Of a stretch of 64,000 bases of DNA, positions 18,956 through 26,882 are shown in pieces. The position numbers and the translations under genes are program-made. The DNA is from Muribaculaceae bacterium Isolate-002 (NCI) (GTDB lineage: Bacteria > Bacteroidota > Bacteroidia > Bacteroidales > Muribaculaceae): NCBI GenBank assembly GCA_004102805.1, contig SCEG01000002.1:1-64000 (forward strand), read 5' to 3'. Every line of letters starts with the position of its first letter. The stretch's first letter is position 1. Under the pieces are notes generated by a model. The model ran no database searches. It saw only the letters and a list, made by a program, of their open reading frames with translations, and was not told the origin of the DNA.

Positions 18956-21900
18956 ATGGCAGACGATAAGATAACCGGGAGCAATATGACGGAAGAGGAT
19001 GTTTCGGTGGAGACGGCGAGGCGTCAAAAGCGTCGCAAGCGTGGGCTGTGGCTCAGGATATTGCGCGGCACGGGGTGGACGCTGCTGTCGCTTGCGGTTG
19101 CGGTGGTTATAATCTGTTCGGCGGTGGTGTGGGTGCTGTCGCCGGAGCAGCTGACACCGATAATCGAGCGTGTGGCATCGCGCAGCATCGACGCCGATGT
19201 GAGACTACGACGTGCCGAACTGACATTCTGGAGCTCGTTTCCGAAGATAAAGATAGAGATTGACGGACTTGATATCGTGAGCCGTTCGCTCTCGGGGCTT
19301 CCTGAGGGGGAGCGCGCCATGCTTCCGGCCGATGCCGACTCGCTGATGTCGGTGGGTCATTTCTCGGGAGGGGTCAATCTTGTCAATGCCCTTGCCGGAA
19401 AAATCAGTGTCTATGATGTGGAGCTTGAGCGGCCACGCATCAATCTCATCCAGGTCAACGACACCGTATCCAATTTCAATATTTTCCCGTCGTCGCCGTC
19501 AGACACCACGTCGTCAACGCTACCGGAAATCACAGTCAATCACTTCGCCATCACCGACGCGCTGCCCATGCGCTACCGGTCGCTGCCCGACAGTGTGGAC
19601 GTGACTGTCAATCTGAGCACAATCAGCCTGGACAGCGACGGAGCGCCTGAATACCGTCTCGAGATGGACACACGCATCGAGACTCCGCTGCTCCACGATG
19701 TTTCATACGAGACGGCACGATTCTCGCTCGACGGTAACATCAACTGGTCGGCAAAAACGCCGTCGCAGTTCAATATCGACAATCTCCGTTTCAGACTTGA
19801 GGATGATATAGATCTGACGCTCTCGACATCGGTCGATGTGTCAGACAATCTGAGATTTGACCGTCTTGAGATGGCGCTCAGCAATCTGCGTCCGGCTGAC
19901 CTGACAAAGCATCTGCCACTGTCGATGCGCGAGGAGTTCGAGTCGCTTGACACCGATATGGCGGTCAATGTGTCGGCGAAGCTGACGCGACCGTTTGTCA
20001 TCACCGACAGCATCACCATACCGTGGGTAGAGGCCACAGTGAATATACCCGACTGCCGGTTCGGCTTCCAGACGATAGATTTCCGCCATCTGAGCGCCGA
20101 TATAAAGGCCGAGGTCAACGGCGATGACCTCAACCGGTCGACAGTGACGGTGGAACGCCTGCTGATTGACGGCAAAGCACTCGACATAGACCTGACGGCC
20201 ACTGTGACATCGCTGCTCGACAATCCGCTTGTCAAGGGCAAATTTCACGGCGCTATAGATTTCAGTCAGCTTCCGGCCGTAGTTAAGCGCAATCTCGGGG
20301 GCAGACTCACGGGGCGCTTCGATGCCGACACTAAATTCAATTTCAGGCTTTCCGATTTCTCGGCGCGAGATTTCCATAAGGCAAACATCGACGGAGAGGT
20401 CAATCTCCGTGACATAAGATACAGCTCGTCAGACACAACGATGACAGTCTATACGCATCGGGCTAAACTTACACTTGGCACCGACATGACACTGCGCCGC
20501 GATGACAAGCGAATAGACTCGCTGCTGATGGTGAAGGTCGATATCGACACGGCGTCGATGATGCTCGACGGCATAGACACGCGCATCAAAGGGTTCAAGG
20601 CCGGATTCGGGGCGTCGAATGTTGCGTCGTCGACCGACACGACTCAGATCAATCCGTTTGGCGGGGCTGTGCATCTGGCAGATTTCTATTGCTATTCGCC
20701 CGAGGATTCGATGCGGGTGCGAGTGCGCGACGTCGGAGGCTTCGCGTCGCTGCAACGGTATAACGGAGAAGCGAGGGTGCCGAGGCTCGAACTGCGTATG
20801 AGCGCGGGTCGCATGAGAGTGGCGCAACCGATGTATCTGGCTGCGCTGAGGGGGGCAAAGATAGATGTCACAGCCCATCTTCGGCCGCGACGTCAGGGCA
20901 AGTCGCGCCGTACACGGAATATGGAAGCGGGGACGGAGGCATTGCGCAGGCTGTCGGAGAGAGACTCGTTGCGCGAGTCGATGCAGGCGCGCATGCTGCG
21001 TCTGGCCGCCGAGCAGCTTGATTCGGCGGGAACAGAGATGATCGATTTCAATATTGACAATTCGGTGCGTTCGCTGTTGCAGCGCTGGAGTATCCACGGC
21101 ACGATGCAGGCGGACCGCGGCAATCTGCGGCTGCCACATCTGCGTCTTCGCAACGGATTTGACAATCTTGACCTTACGTTCAGCACCGACTCCGTTGAAC
21201 TTCGCAATCTCAACTATCGATTCGGACACTCAGACTTCCGGGTCAACGGGTTGATTTCCAACATCCGTCAGGCGCTGTCGACGCGTCGTCCGGGGCCGGT
21301 GAAGATAAATTTCGACATACTATCCGACTCAATCAATGTCAACGAGATAGTGCGCGGCATAGCCGGCGCGGAGACAATGGCCGCGACAGACCGCACCACA
21401 CTTGACGAATGGTCGCAAGATGAGCTGGCAGATATCGAAAACCCGGAGTCGATACCCGACTCCATAATGGGACCGATACTGATACCTGTCAATATCGACG
21501 CCACGCTCGACGTGCATGCCCGCAAGGTGATATATTCCGACCTGCTGCTCGACGATTTCGCGGGCGAGCTGCTCATCAACCGCGGCATGGTCAATCTTCA
21601 TAATCTCAGCGCCAAGACCGAAGTGGGCAATATCAGCGTGTCGGCGCTCTACTCGGCACCCAAGGCCGACGACATCACATTCGGCATGGCGATGGATCTG
21701 CGCAACTTCCATATAGCGCGGCTGCCGCAGGTGGTACCGGCGATTGACTCGATAATGCCGATGATGCATTATCTGTCGGGGGTTGTGAACGCCCAGATAG
21801 CGGTGACTTCCGACATAACGCCTGACATGTATTTCGACCTGCCGTCGCTCAAGGCAGCGATGCAGTTTTCGGGTGACAGCCTGGTGGTGTTTGACAACGA

Positions 21901-22477
21901 CACATTCCGTTCGCTCGCCAAGTGGCTTATATTCAAAGACAAGAAGCGCAACATGATAGACCGGCTGAATGTGGAGATGACGGTAAGTGACGGAGTGCTC
22001 AATCTGTATCCGTTTATCGTGAACATCGACCGCTACAAACTCGGCATAATGGGATATAATGACCTCGATTTCAATCTCCACTATCACATAGCTGTGCTGA
22101 AGTCGCCGATACCGTTTAAGTTCGGCATAAACATAAAGGGAGAGCCCGACCATCTGAAATTCCGTCTCGGAGGCGCGAAGTTCAAGGAGAATATGGTCGC
22201 ACAGCGCGACTCAATAGCCGTAAACACCCGTATATCGCTTCTGTCGGAAATCAACGGGGCGTTCCGTCGCGGGTTGCGTGCGGCTCGTCTGGGACCGCTC
22301 CGCATCAAGGGGGCTGCCGATTCATCGTATATGCATCTGCCGGAAGAGCGGTTTACGGCGGCTGACTCCGCGTTGATGATAAAGGAGGGACTGATTGAGG
22401 TGCCCGACTCAGTGGGGGCTGACATCATATCACGAACAACATCGAATACACTAAAAGATAATGACTCAAAAAGATGA
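18956..22477 (+). CDS. AsmA-family protein, large inner-membrane anchored
   Basis: A protein of 1173 residues beginning at the ATG 18956 (a TTG at 18947 is in frame upstream but less likely). A charged cytoplasmic N-terminus (RRQKRRKR) precedes one transmembrane helix at about 35-55. The next part (LSPEQLTPIIERVASRSIDADVRLRRAEL) is typical of the AsmA N-terminal domain. The rest is long repetitive beta structure, and an AsmA C-terminal type region with IKGEPDHLKFRLGG lies near the end. AsmA/TamB-like proteins are thought to span the periplasm and move phospholipids to the outer membrane. Its end overlaps the next gene by 17 bases. Confidence 0.88.
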   Translation: MADDKITGSNMTEEDVSVETARRQKRRKRGLWLRILRGTGWTLLSLAVAVVIICSAVVWVLSPEQLTPIIERVASRSIDADVRLRRAELTFWSSFPKIKIEIDGLDIVSRSLSGLPEGERAMLPADADSLMSVGHFSGGVNLVNALAGKISVYDVELERPRINLIQVNDTVSNFNIFPSSPSDTTSSTLPEITVNHFAITDALPMRYRSLPDSVDVTVNLSTISLDSDGAPEYRLEMDTRIETPLLHDVSYETARFSLDGNINWSAKTPSQFNIDNLRFRLEDDIDLTLSTSVDVSDNLRFDRLEMALSNLRPADLTKHLPLSMREEFESLDTDMAVNVSAKLTRPFVITDSITIPWVEATVNIPDCRFGFQTIDFRHLSADIKAEVNGDDLNRSTVTVERLLIDGKALDIDLTATVTSLLDNPLVKGKFHGAIDFSQLPAVVKRNLGGRLTGRFDADTKFNFRLSDFSARDFHKANIDGEVNLRDIRYSSSDTTMTVYTHRAKLTLGTDMTLRRDDKRIDSLLMVKVDIDTASMMLDGIDTRIKGFKAGFGASNVASSTDTTQINPFGGAVHLADFYCYSPEDSMRVRVRDVGGFASLQRYNGEARVPRLELRMSAGRMRVAQPMYLAALRGAKIDVTAHLRPRRQGKSRRTRNMEAGTEALRRLSERDSLRESMQARMLRLAAEQLDSAGTEMIDFNIDNSVRSLLQRWSIHGTMQADRGNLRLPHLRLRNGFDNLDLTFSTDSVELRNLNYRFGHSDFRVNGLISNIRQALSTRRPGPVKINFDILSDSINVNEIVRGIAGAETMAATDRTTLDEWSQDELADIENPESIPDSIMGPILIPVNIDATLDVHARKVIYSDLLLDDFAGELLINRGMVNLHNLSAKTEVGNISVSALYSAPKADDITFGMAMDLRNFHIARLPQVVPAIDSIMPMMHYLSGVVNAQIAVTSDITPDMYFDLPSLKAAMQFSGDSLVVFDNDTFRSLAKWLIFKDKKRNMIDRLNVEMTVSDGVLNLYPFIVNIDRYKLGIMGYNDLDFNLHYHIAVLKSPIPFKFGINIKGEPDHLKFRLGGAKFKENMVAQRDSIAVNTRISLLSEINGAFRRGLRAARLGPLRIKGAADSSYMHLPEERFTAADSALMIKEGLIEVPDSVGADIISRTTSNTLKDNDSKR

Positions 22478-23210
22478 CATAGCAGGCGCGTTGCGCCGTT
22501 TCGCCGCACGTCACGGACTCGCATCGGAGCAGGAGGTGAGGTTTCGCGCGGCGCTTATCGACATGGACGGAACGCTCTATGACTCGATGGGCCACCATAC
22601 GCTCGCGTGGCACCGGATGATGCGTGACATAGGCATAGACACTGACCGCGACAGGTTTTATCTCTTCGAGGGGATGACCGGAAAAGCTACGGTCAATCTG
22701 CTCTTCAGGGAGTATCTGCACCGCGACGCCACGGATGAGGAGGTTGCCGAACATTACCACCGTAAAACTGTTTATTTTAATGAGATGCCGCAGGTGTGTC
22801 CGATGCCCGGTGCGGCCGAGCTGCTTGGACGGCTACAGTCGGCAGGGATTGCGTGCGTGCTTGTTACGGGATCGGGTCAGCGGTCGCTTATAGAGCGTCT
22901 GGAGCGAGATTTTCCGGGTGTGTTCAGCCCCGGGATGATGATAACGGCCGCCGATGTGGAGCACGGAAAACCGCATCCCGAGCCATATCTAAAAGCGATG
23001 GAACGCGCCGGCGTAGCGGCGCACGAGGCGGTGGTCATCGAGAACGCACCGCTTGGAGTAAGAGCCGGAGCGGCCTCCGGGGCATTCACCATAGGGCTGA
23101 CGACCGGCCCTGTGCCGGTGGAGGCATTGTCAAATGAGGGAGCAGACATAGTGCTTCCGTCAATGCAGGCGCTTGCCGACTCCGTCGGCGCTCTTTTATT
23201 AAAGTACTAA
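22461..23210 (+). CDS. HAD-superfamily phosphatase, beta-phosphoglucomutase-like
   Basis: A 249-residue cytoplasmic hydrolase. Motif I is DMDGTLYDS near residue 35, with nucleophile and acid/base aspartates; motif II is VTGSG; motif III Lys lies in HGKPHPEPYLKAMERAG, and the last motif is VIENAPLGVRAG. The cap between motifs I and II makes it subclass IA, close to beta-phosphoglucomutase and sugar phosphatases. The substrate is not clear. The first codons overlap the AsmA gene by 17 bases and aroB follows 15 bases later, so it is likely in one operon. Confidence 0.88.
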   Translation: MTQKDDIAGALRRFAARHGLASEQEVRFRAALIDMDGTLYDSMGHHTLAWHRMMRDIGIDTDRDRFYLFEGMTGKATVNLLFREYLHRDATDEEVAEHYHRKTVYFNEMPQVCPMPGAAELLGRLQSAGIACVLVTGSGQRSLIERLERDFPGVFSPGMMITAADVEHGKPHPEPYLKAMERAGVAAHEAVVIENAPLGVRAGAASGAFTIGLTTGPVPVEALSNEGADIVLPSMQALADSVGALLLKY

Positions 23211-23225
23211 AAAAAGAAATTAGTT

Positions 23226-24293
23226 ATGAAATCACAAGAACTTGTGTTCACCAATAACGTCGGTGACGCTATCGATGAAATAGTCGGAAAAATCAATCCA
23301 TGCAATGTTTTTGTGCTTGTGGATGTCAACACAGCCTCATTTGTGCTGCCGCGACTTCAGGCACTGTCGAAAACAGTGGCCGAGGCTACGGTCATAACGA
23401 CCAAGGCGGGCGACATGCACAAAAATCTCGACTCGACGGCAGCTATCTGGAAGCGTCTGGGCGAGGAGGGTGCGACACGCCATTCGCTCCTGATAAATGT
23501 GGGGGGCGGCGTTGTGACCGACATGGGAGCGTTTGCCGCCGCCACATACAAGCGCGGCATCACATTTATCAATGTGCCGACCACGCTGTTAGGCGCGGTC
23601 GACGCGTCGGTAGGAGGCAAGACCGGCGTCAATCTCGGGGTGCTGAAGAATGAAGTCGGGGTGTTTCGTCAGGCTGACTGTGTGATAGTTTCGACGCTCT
23701 TTTTCAATACCCTCACATCAGAGGAGCTCCGGTCGGGATATGCCGAGATGCTCAAGCATGCGCTTCTGAATGACAAGAGTTCGTTTGACCGTCTGATAGA
23801 ACGGCATGTAGAGGATTTTGACGCAGACACTCTGCTCGGGCTGCTTGAGAAAAGCGTGCTCATCAAGAAGGATATCGTAGACTCCGACCCTGAGGAGAAA
23901 GGGTTGCGCAAGTCGCTCAATTTGGGTCACACGGTCGGTCATGCCTTCGAGTCGCTGGCTCTTGAACGGAAGTCGCCGCTGCCTCACGGATATGCTGTGG
24001 CCTACGGCCTTGTGACAGAGCTTGTGCTGTCGAAGCTGACGCTGTCGTTTCCGTCGGATCTGCTGCACAAGTTTGCGGCATACGTCAAGGAGGTGTATCC
24101 CGGTTTCTATTTCAGTTGCGACGATTATCCGAGGCTGATAGCCCTTATGCGTCACGACAAAAAGAACAGCTCGACTGCCGACATCAACTTCACGCTGCTC
24201 GAGAATGTCGGGGAGGTGCGAATCGATTGTGTCATAGGCGAAGAAGAGATAAAAAACGCATTCGATATCACCCGCGACCTTCTCGGCATCTAA
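23226..24293 (+). CDS. aroB: 3-dehydroquinate synthase
   Basis: A 355-residue NAD- and zinc-dependent enzyme, second step of the shikimate pathway (DAHP to 3-dehydroquinate). Diagnostic segments are GGGVVTDMGAFAAATYKRG, NVPTTLLGAVDASVGGKTGVN, SGYAEMLKHAL, and the zinc-site histidines in LGHTVGHAFE and LPHGYAVAYG. Length is normal. It is flanked on both sides by HAD phosphatases with very short gaps, although neither is a known shikimate enzyme. Confidence 0.97.
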   Translation: MKSQELVFTNNVGDAIDEIVGKINPCNVFVLVDVNTASFVLPRLQALSKTVAEATVITTKAGDMHKNLDSTAAIWKRLGEEGATRHSLLINVGGGVVTDMGAFAAATYKRGITFINVPTTLLGAVDASVGGKTGVNLGVLKNEVGVFRQADCVIVSTLFFNTLTSEELRSGYAEMLKHALLNDKSSFDRLIERHVEDFDADTLLGLLEKSVLIKKDIVDSDPEEKGLRKSLNLGHTVGHAFESLALERKSPLPHGYAVAYGLVTELVLSKLTLSFPSDLLHKFAAYVKEVYPGFYFSCDDYPRLIALMRHDKKNSSTADINFTLLENVGEVRIDCVIGEEEIKNAFDITRDLLGI

Positions 24294-24304
24294 CCATCAG
24301 CCTC

Positions 24305-25138
24305 ATGACCCGCACACTTTATGTCACCGACATGGACGGGACGTTGCTCAACAACGGGAGCTTCATAAGCAACCGTTCGTCGGCAATCATCTCTGACCTG
24401 TCGCACGCAGGCGCGCTCGTCACCGTAGCCACAGCGCGCACCCCAGCCACTGTGGTGCCACTTATGGAGAGCACATTCACGACAGTGCCTTACGTGGTGC
24501 TTACCGGCGCCGCGATGTATGACCATGCCACATCGGCCTATCATGATGTGAGCTATATCCCGCCGTCAGACTGCGAGCTGCTTCAAACGCTCTACGCCGA
24601 GGCAGGGATACATCCGTTTGTCTATCATCTGGATTCGGGCGGAGGGCTTGTGGTGTATCATCACCATGAGATGACCGACGCGGAGCGCGATTTCTATATG
24701 CCGCGCAGCCATCTGAAGCTGAAACGGTTTACTTTTGAAAAAATGGCATCGGGCGAGAACAACAACGTGATACTGCTTTTTGCCACGGGACGGCGGCGCG
24801 ACATCATGCCGCTTGCCGACGCCATCAGTGAGACGGGACGGTTTTCGGTGTCGTGCTATCCCGACATATTCACTCCCGACATAATGTTGCTCGAGGTGTT
24901 TTCGTCGGGAGTGTCAAAGGCCAACGCCATTCAGCATCTGATGTCGTCGACCGGGGCGTCGCGTCTGGTGGCTTTCGGCGACAATCTCAACGACTTGCCG
25001 ATGCTTGATATCGCAGATGTGGCTGTAGCTGTGGCGAATGCGCATCCGAGGGTGAAGGAGAGCGCCGACATTGTTATCGGTCCGAACTTCGATGACTCGG
25101 TGGCACGTTTCATGCTTCATGATTTCTATAACCACTGA
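24305..25138 (+). CDS. Cof-type HAD phosphatase
   Basis: A 277-residue cytoplasmic hydrolase. It starts MTRTLYVTDMDGTLLNN, carrying HAD motif I at residues 9-13. The C-terminal FGDNLNDLPML is the motif IV of the Cof/IIB subclass, with SKANAIQHL just before it providing the motif III Lys. These enzymes hydrolyse sugar phosphates, FMN or thiamine intermediates; specificity cannot be read. It follows aroB after 11 bases. I place the start at 24305 because the upstream open frame lies inside aroB. Confidence 0.92.
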   Translation: MTRTLYVTDMDGTLLNNGSFISNRSSAIISDLSHAGALVTVATARTPATVVPLMESTFTTVPYVVLTGAAMYDHATSAYHDVSYIPPSDCELLQTLYAEAGIHPFVYHLDSGGGLVVYHHHEMTDAERDFYMPRSHLKLKRFTFEKMASGENNNVILLFATGRRRDIMPLADAISETGRFSVSCYPDIFTPDIMLLEVFSSGVSKANAIQHLMSSTGASRLVAFGDNLNDLPMLDIADVAVAVANAHPRVKESADIVIGPNFDDSVARFMLHDFYNH

Positions 25139-25238
25139 TGCGCCCCGGTGTGGCAATAAACGGCCATGCTGTTACGTTTAGAGTGTATATCTCAGTCACA
25201 TTGTTCTTTTGTAGAGAGGTAATTTTTGAGGAGCTGCC

Positions 25239-26474
25239 ATGAATATCTACGACATACGACGCTATTCTAAACTTATATTTTTGATTATCACCGCTATAGT
25301 GGTGATAATATTTCTGCGTGTGTCGTCGGGGATAGTCAGCGGCCTTGCCGCTCAGGAGCGTGAACGGATGCAGATATGGGCCGACGCCACGCAGCGCATC
25401 GCCACTATTGCCTTCGAGTCGTTTGACAGCGAGGGGGAAGAGCAAGCTGTCGGGGGAATGGAGTCGTCGGACGATATCGAATTTCTGCTGTCAATCATAC
25501 GCCGCAATCATACGATACCGGTGCTTCTGTCGGATGCCGAGGGAAATATACTCGACCACCGCAATTTCGACCTTCCGGATCCGATAGATTCGGTCAATCC
25601 GGTGGTAACGACAGAGGCTAACCGGGAGTATCTTAGCCGGAAATACAACGAACTGTGCAATTCGGCGAATGTGATACCGATTGACATCGGGGGTGACATA
25701 GTGCAGTATCTCTATTATGAGGATTCGCGGATGCTTAAGCGTCTTAGTCTTTTTCCGTACCTGCAATTGGTTGTGATGCTGGCGTTTATCGTTGTGGTGT
25801 ATTTTGCTGTGTCGTCGACCAAAAAGGCGGAGCAGAACAAGGTGTGGGTGGGATTGTCGAAGGAGACCGCCCATCAGCTCGGCACTCCGATATCGTCGCT
25901 AATGGCGTGGATGGAACTGCTCCGCGCCGAGGGGATAGACCCCGACATAGTGGGCGAGATGGACAAGGATATCACTCGTCTGGAGACGATTGCCTCGCGT
26001 TTTTCGAAAATAGGGTCGCGTCCGGCGCTCGAACCGGTCGACCTGCGCGACATAGTGGCATCGGCCACATCCTATATGTCGACACGCATATCTTCGCGGA
26101 TTGCGCTTACGTATTCGCCGTGCGGAGAGCCGTTGCCGGTGAGGGTGTCGCGTCCGCTGATCGAGTGGGTGCTTGAAAATCTGATCAAGAATGCTGTTGA
26201 CGCGATGGAGGGTGACGGGTCGATATCGATATCATCGTCGGAGGAAGCCCGCTATGCGTGTATCGATGTGAGCGACACTGGTAAAGGGATACCGCGTAAA
26301 CGTCAGAAAACAATATTCAACCCGGGGTACACGACGAAGAAGCGCGGGTGGGGCCTGGGGCTTACGCTGGCTAAACGTATCATCGAGCAGTATCATGACG
26401 GGCGTATATTCGTTCTGTCGTCAGAGCCCGGGGAGGGCACGACGTTCAGGATACTGATACCGCTTTCCGACTGA
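25239..26474 (+). CDS. Membrane sensor histidine kinase (orphan)
   Basis: A 411-residue sensor kinase. A transmembrane helix at about 12-29 and a second at about 170-190 enclose a periplasmic sensor of about 140 residues. The phosphoacceptor H212 lies in KETAHQLGTPISS. The N box (LIEWVLENLIKNAVDAM), G1 (DVSDTGKGIP) and G2 (KKRGWGLGL) form the ATPase domain. There is no HAMP domain and no response regulator next to it, so the partner is elsewhere. A GAGGAG Shine-Dalgarno precedes the ATG, which is rare here and supports the start. Confidence 0.93.
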   Translation: MNIYDIRRYSKLIFLIITAIVVIIFLRVSSGIVSGLAAQERERMQIWADATQRIATIAFESFDSEGEEQAVGGMESSDDIEFLLSIIRRNHTIPVLLSDAEGNILDHRNFDLPDPIDSVNPVVTTEANREYLSRKYNELCNSANVIPIDIGGDIVQYLYYEDSRMLKRLSLFPYLQLVVMLAFIVVVYFAVSSTKKAEQNKVWVGLSKETAHQLGTPISSLMAWMELLRAEGIDPDIVGEMDKDITRLETIASRFSKIGSRPALEPVDLRDIVASATSYMSTRISSRIALTYSPCGEPLPVRVSRPLIEWVLENLIKNAVDAMEGDGSISISSSEEARYACIDVSDTGKGIPRKRQKTIFNPGYTTKKRGWGLGLTLAKRIIEQYHDGRIFVLSSEPGEGTTFRILIPLSD

Positions 26475-26482
26475 GGGGGTGA

Positions 26483-26632
26483 GGGAAAGGTCGTTAGGGT
26501 CGTTAAGGAATGGGATGCGGGTGGTGTAAACCGGCGTCCTGCGGAAGCCTTTGATATATTTGCGGGTTAGCCCCGGAAGCCGAGGGGCGCTCGGCGTCCG
26601 GGGTTAAGCATAATCGGCGTCCTGCGGAAGCC
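26483..26632 (+). repeat. Dispersed 150-base repeat, copy A
   Basis: Aligned by eye without gaps to 35519-35668, it differs at 12 of 150 positions (about 92% identity). Inside, the 17-mer GGCGTCCTGCGGAAGCC occurs twice (at 26533-26549 and 26616-26632), flanking a hairpin CCCCGGA...TCCGGGG. It opens with a short run of TCGTTA-type tandem units. Both copies lie in the same orientation upstream of a plus-strand gene. Confidence 0.9.
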
Positions 26633-26652
26633 TCTCGTGTAAGGTAGGAACC

Positions 26653-26736
26653 CGTCGGACAGGTCGGACAAGTCAGACCTGTCTGACCTGTCTGACCTGT
26701 CTGACGGGGAGGACGGGGAGGACGCGGGGGGACGGG
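26653..26736 (+). repeat. 10-base tandem array and G-run tail of repeat copy A
   Basis: From 26653 to about 26705 the sequence repeats a GTCNGACNGG / CCTGTCTGAC unit with a 10-base period, the first half being roughly the inverse of the second. It then gives four G runs of three or more at 26706-26736 with loops of 5, 7 and 2 bases, which fits a canonical G-quadruplex. Copy B has a shorter and more degenerate version of the same tail. Confidence 0.75.
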
Positions 26737-26857
26737 ATGCCGCTGTGGGAGATAGCCTGGGGCGAGGGTGTTTTGCCCTGCGGGGAGGGAGTAGGAACGG
26801 GTGGATGTGTGTGTAAGGGGTGTATGAATTTGACGCATTGGGGGATGGTGGGTGGTG

Positions 26858-26865
26858 TATCTTTG
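26858..26865 (+). promoter_or_regulatory. -7 promoter element of the terminase-like gene
   Basis: TATCTTTG matches TAnnTTTG exactly and is followed 17 bases later by the ATG at 26883, with AAGGGAG between. The -33 element is poor: the TTG at 26838 is 17 bases upstream. The location makes the in-frame ATG at 26820 unlikely as the real start. Confidence 0.5.
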
Positions 26866-26882
26866 CCGTAAAAAAGGGAGTT

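Larger units (their letters stand above)
26475..26882. other. Intergenic region holding repeat copy A and the terminase promoter
   Basis: 408 bases without a gene. It contains a 150-base dispersed repeat, a 10-base-period tandem array, a G-run cluster, and a -7 element close to the next gene. Open frames on the minus strand here translate to low-complexity SDR-type repeats and are not genes. Confidence 0.75.

Noticed and set aside
21329-22153. Minus-strand open frame opposite the AsmA gene
   Set aside because: Composition is His/Tyr/Val-rich shadow sequence, with no start signals; the plus-strand AsmA gene is coherent over the whole interval.
24116-24304. N-terminal extension of the Cof-type phosphatase
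   Set aside because: This part lies inside aroB; the HAD motif I starts nine residues after the ATG at 24305, as is normal.
26653-26705. CRISPR array
   Set aside because: The 10-base units are contiguous and have no spacers, so this is a simple tandem array.
26820-26882. Upstream ATG extending the terminase gene
   Set aside because: The extension covers the consensus -7 box and adds non-conserved residues; the ATG at 26883 has a ribosome-binding site.
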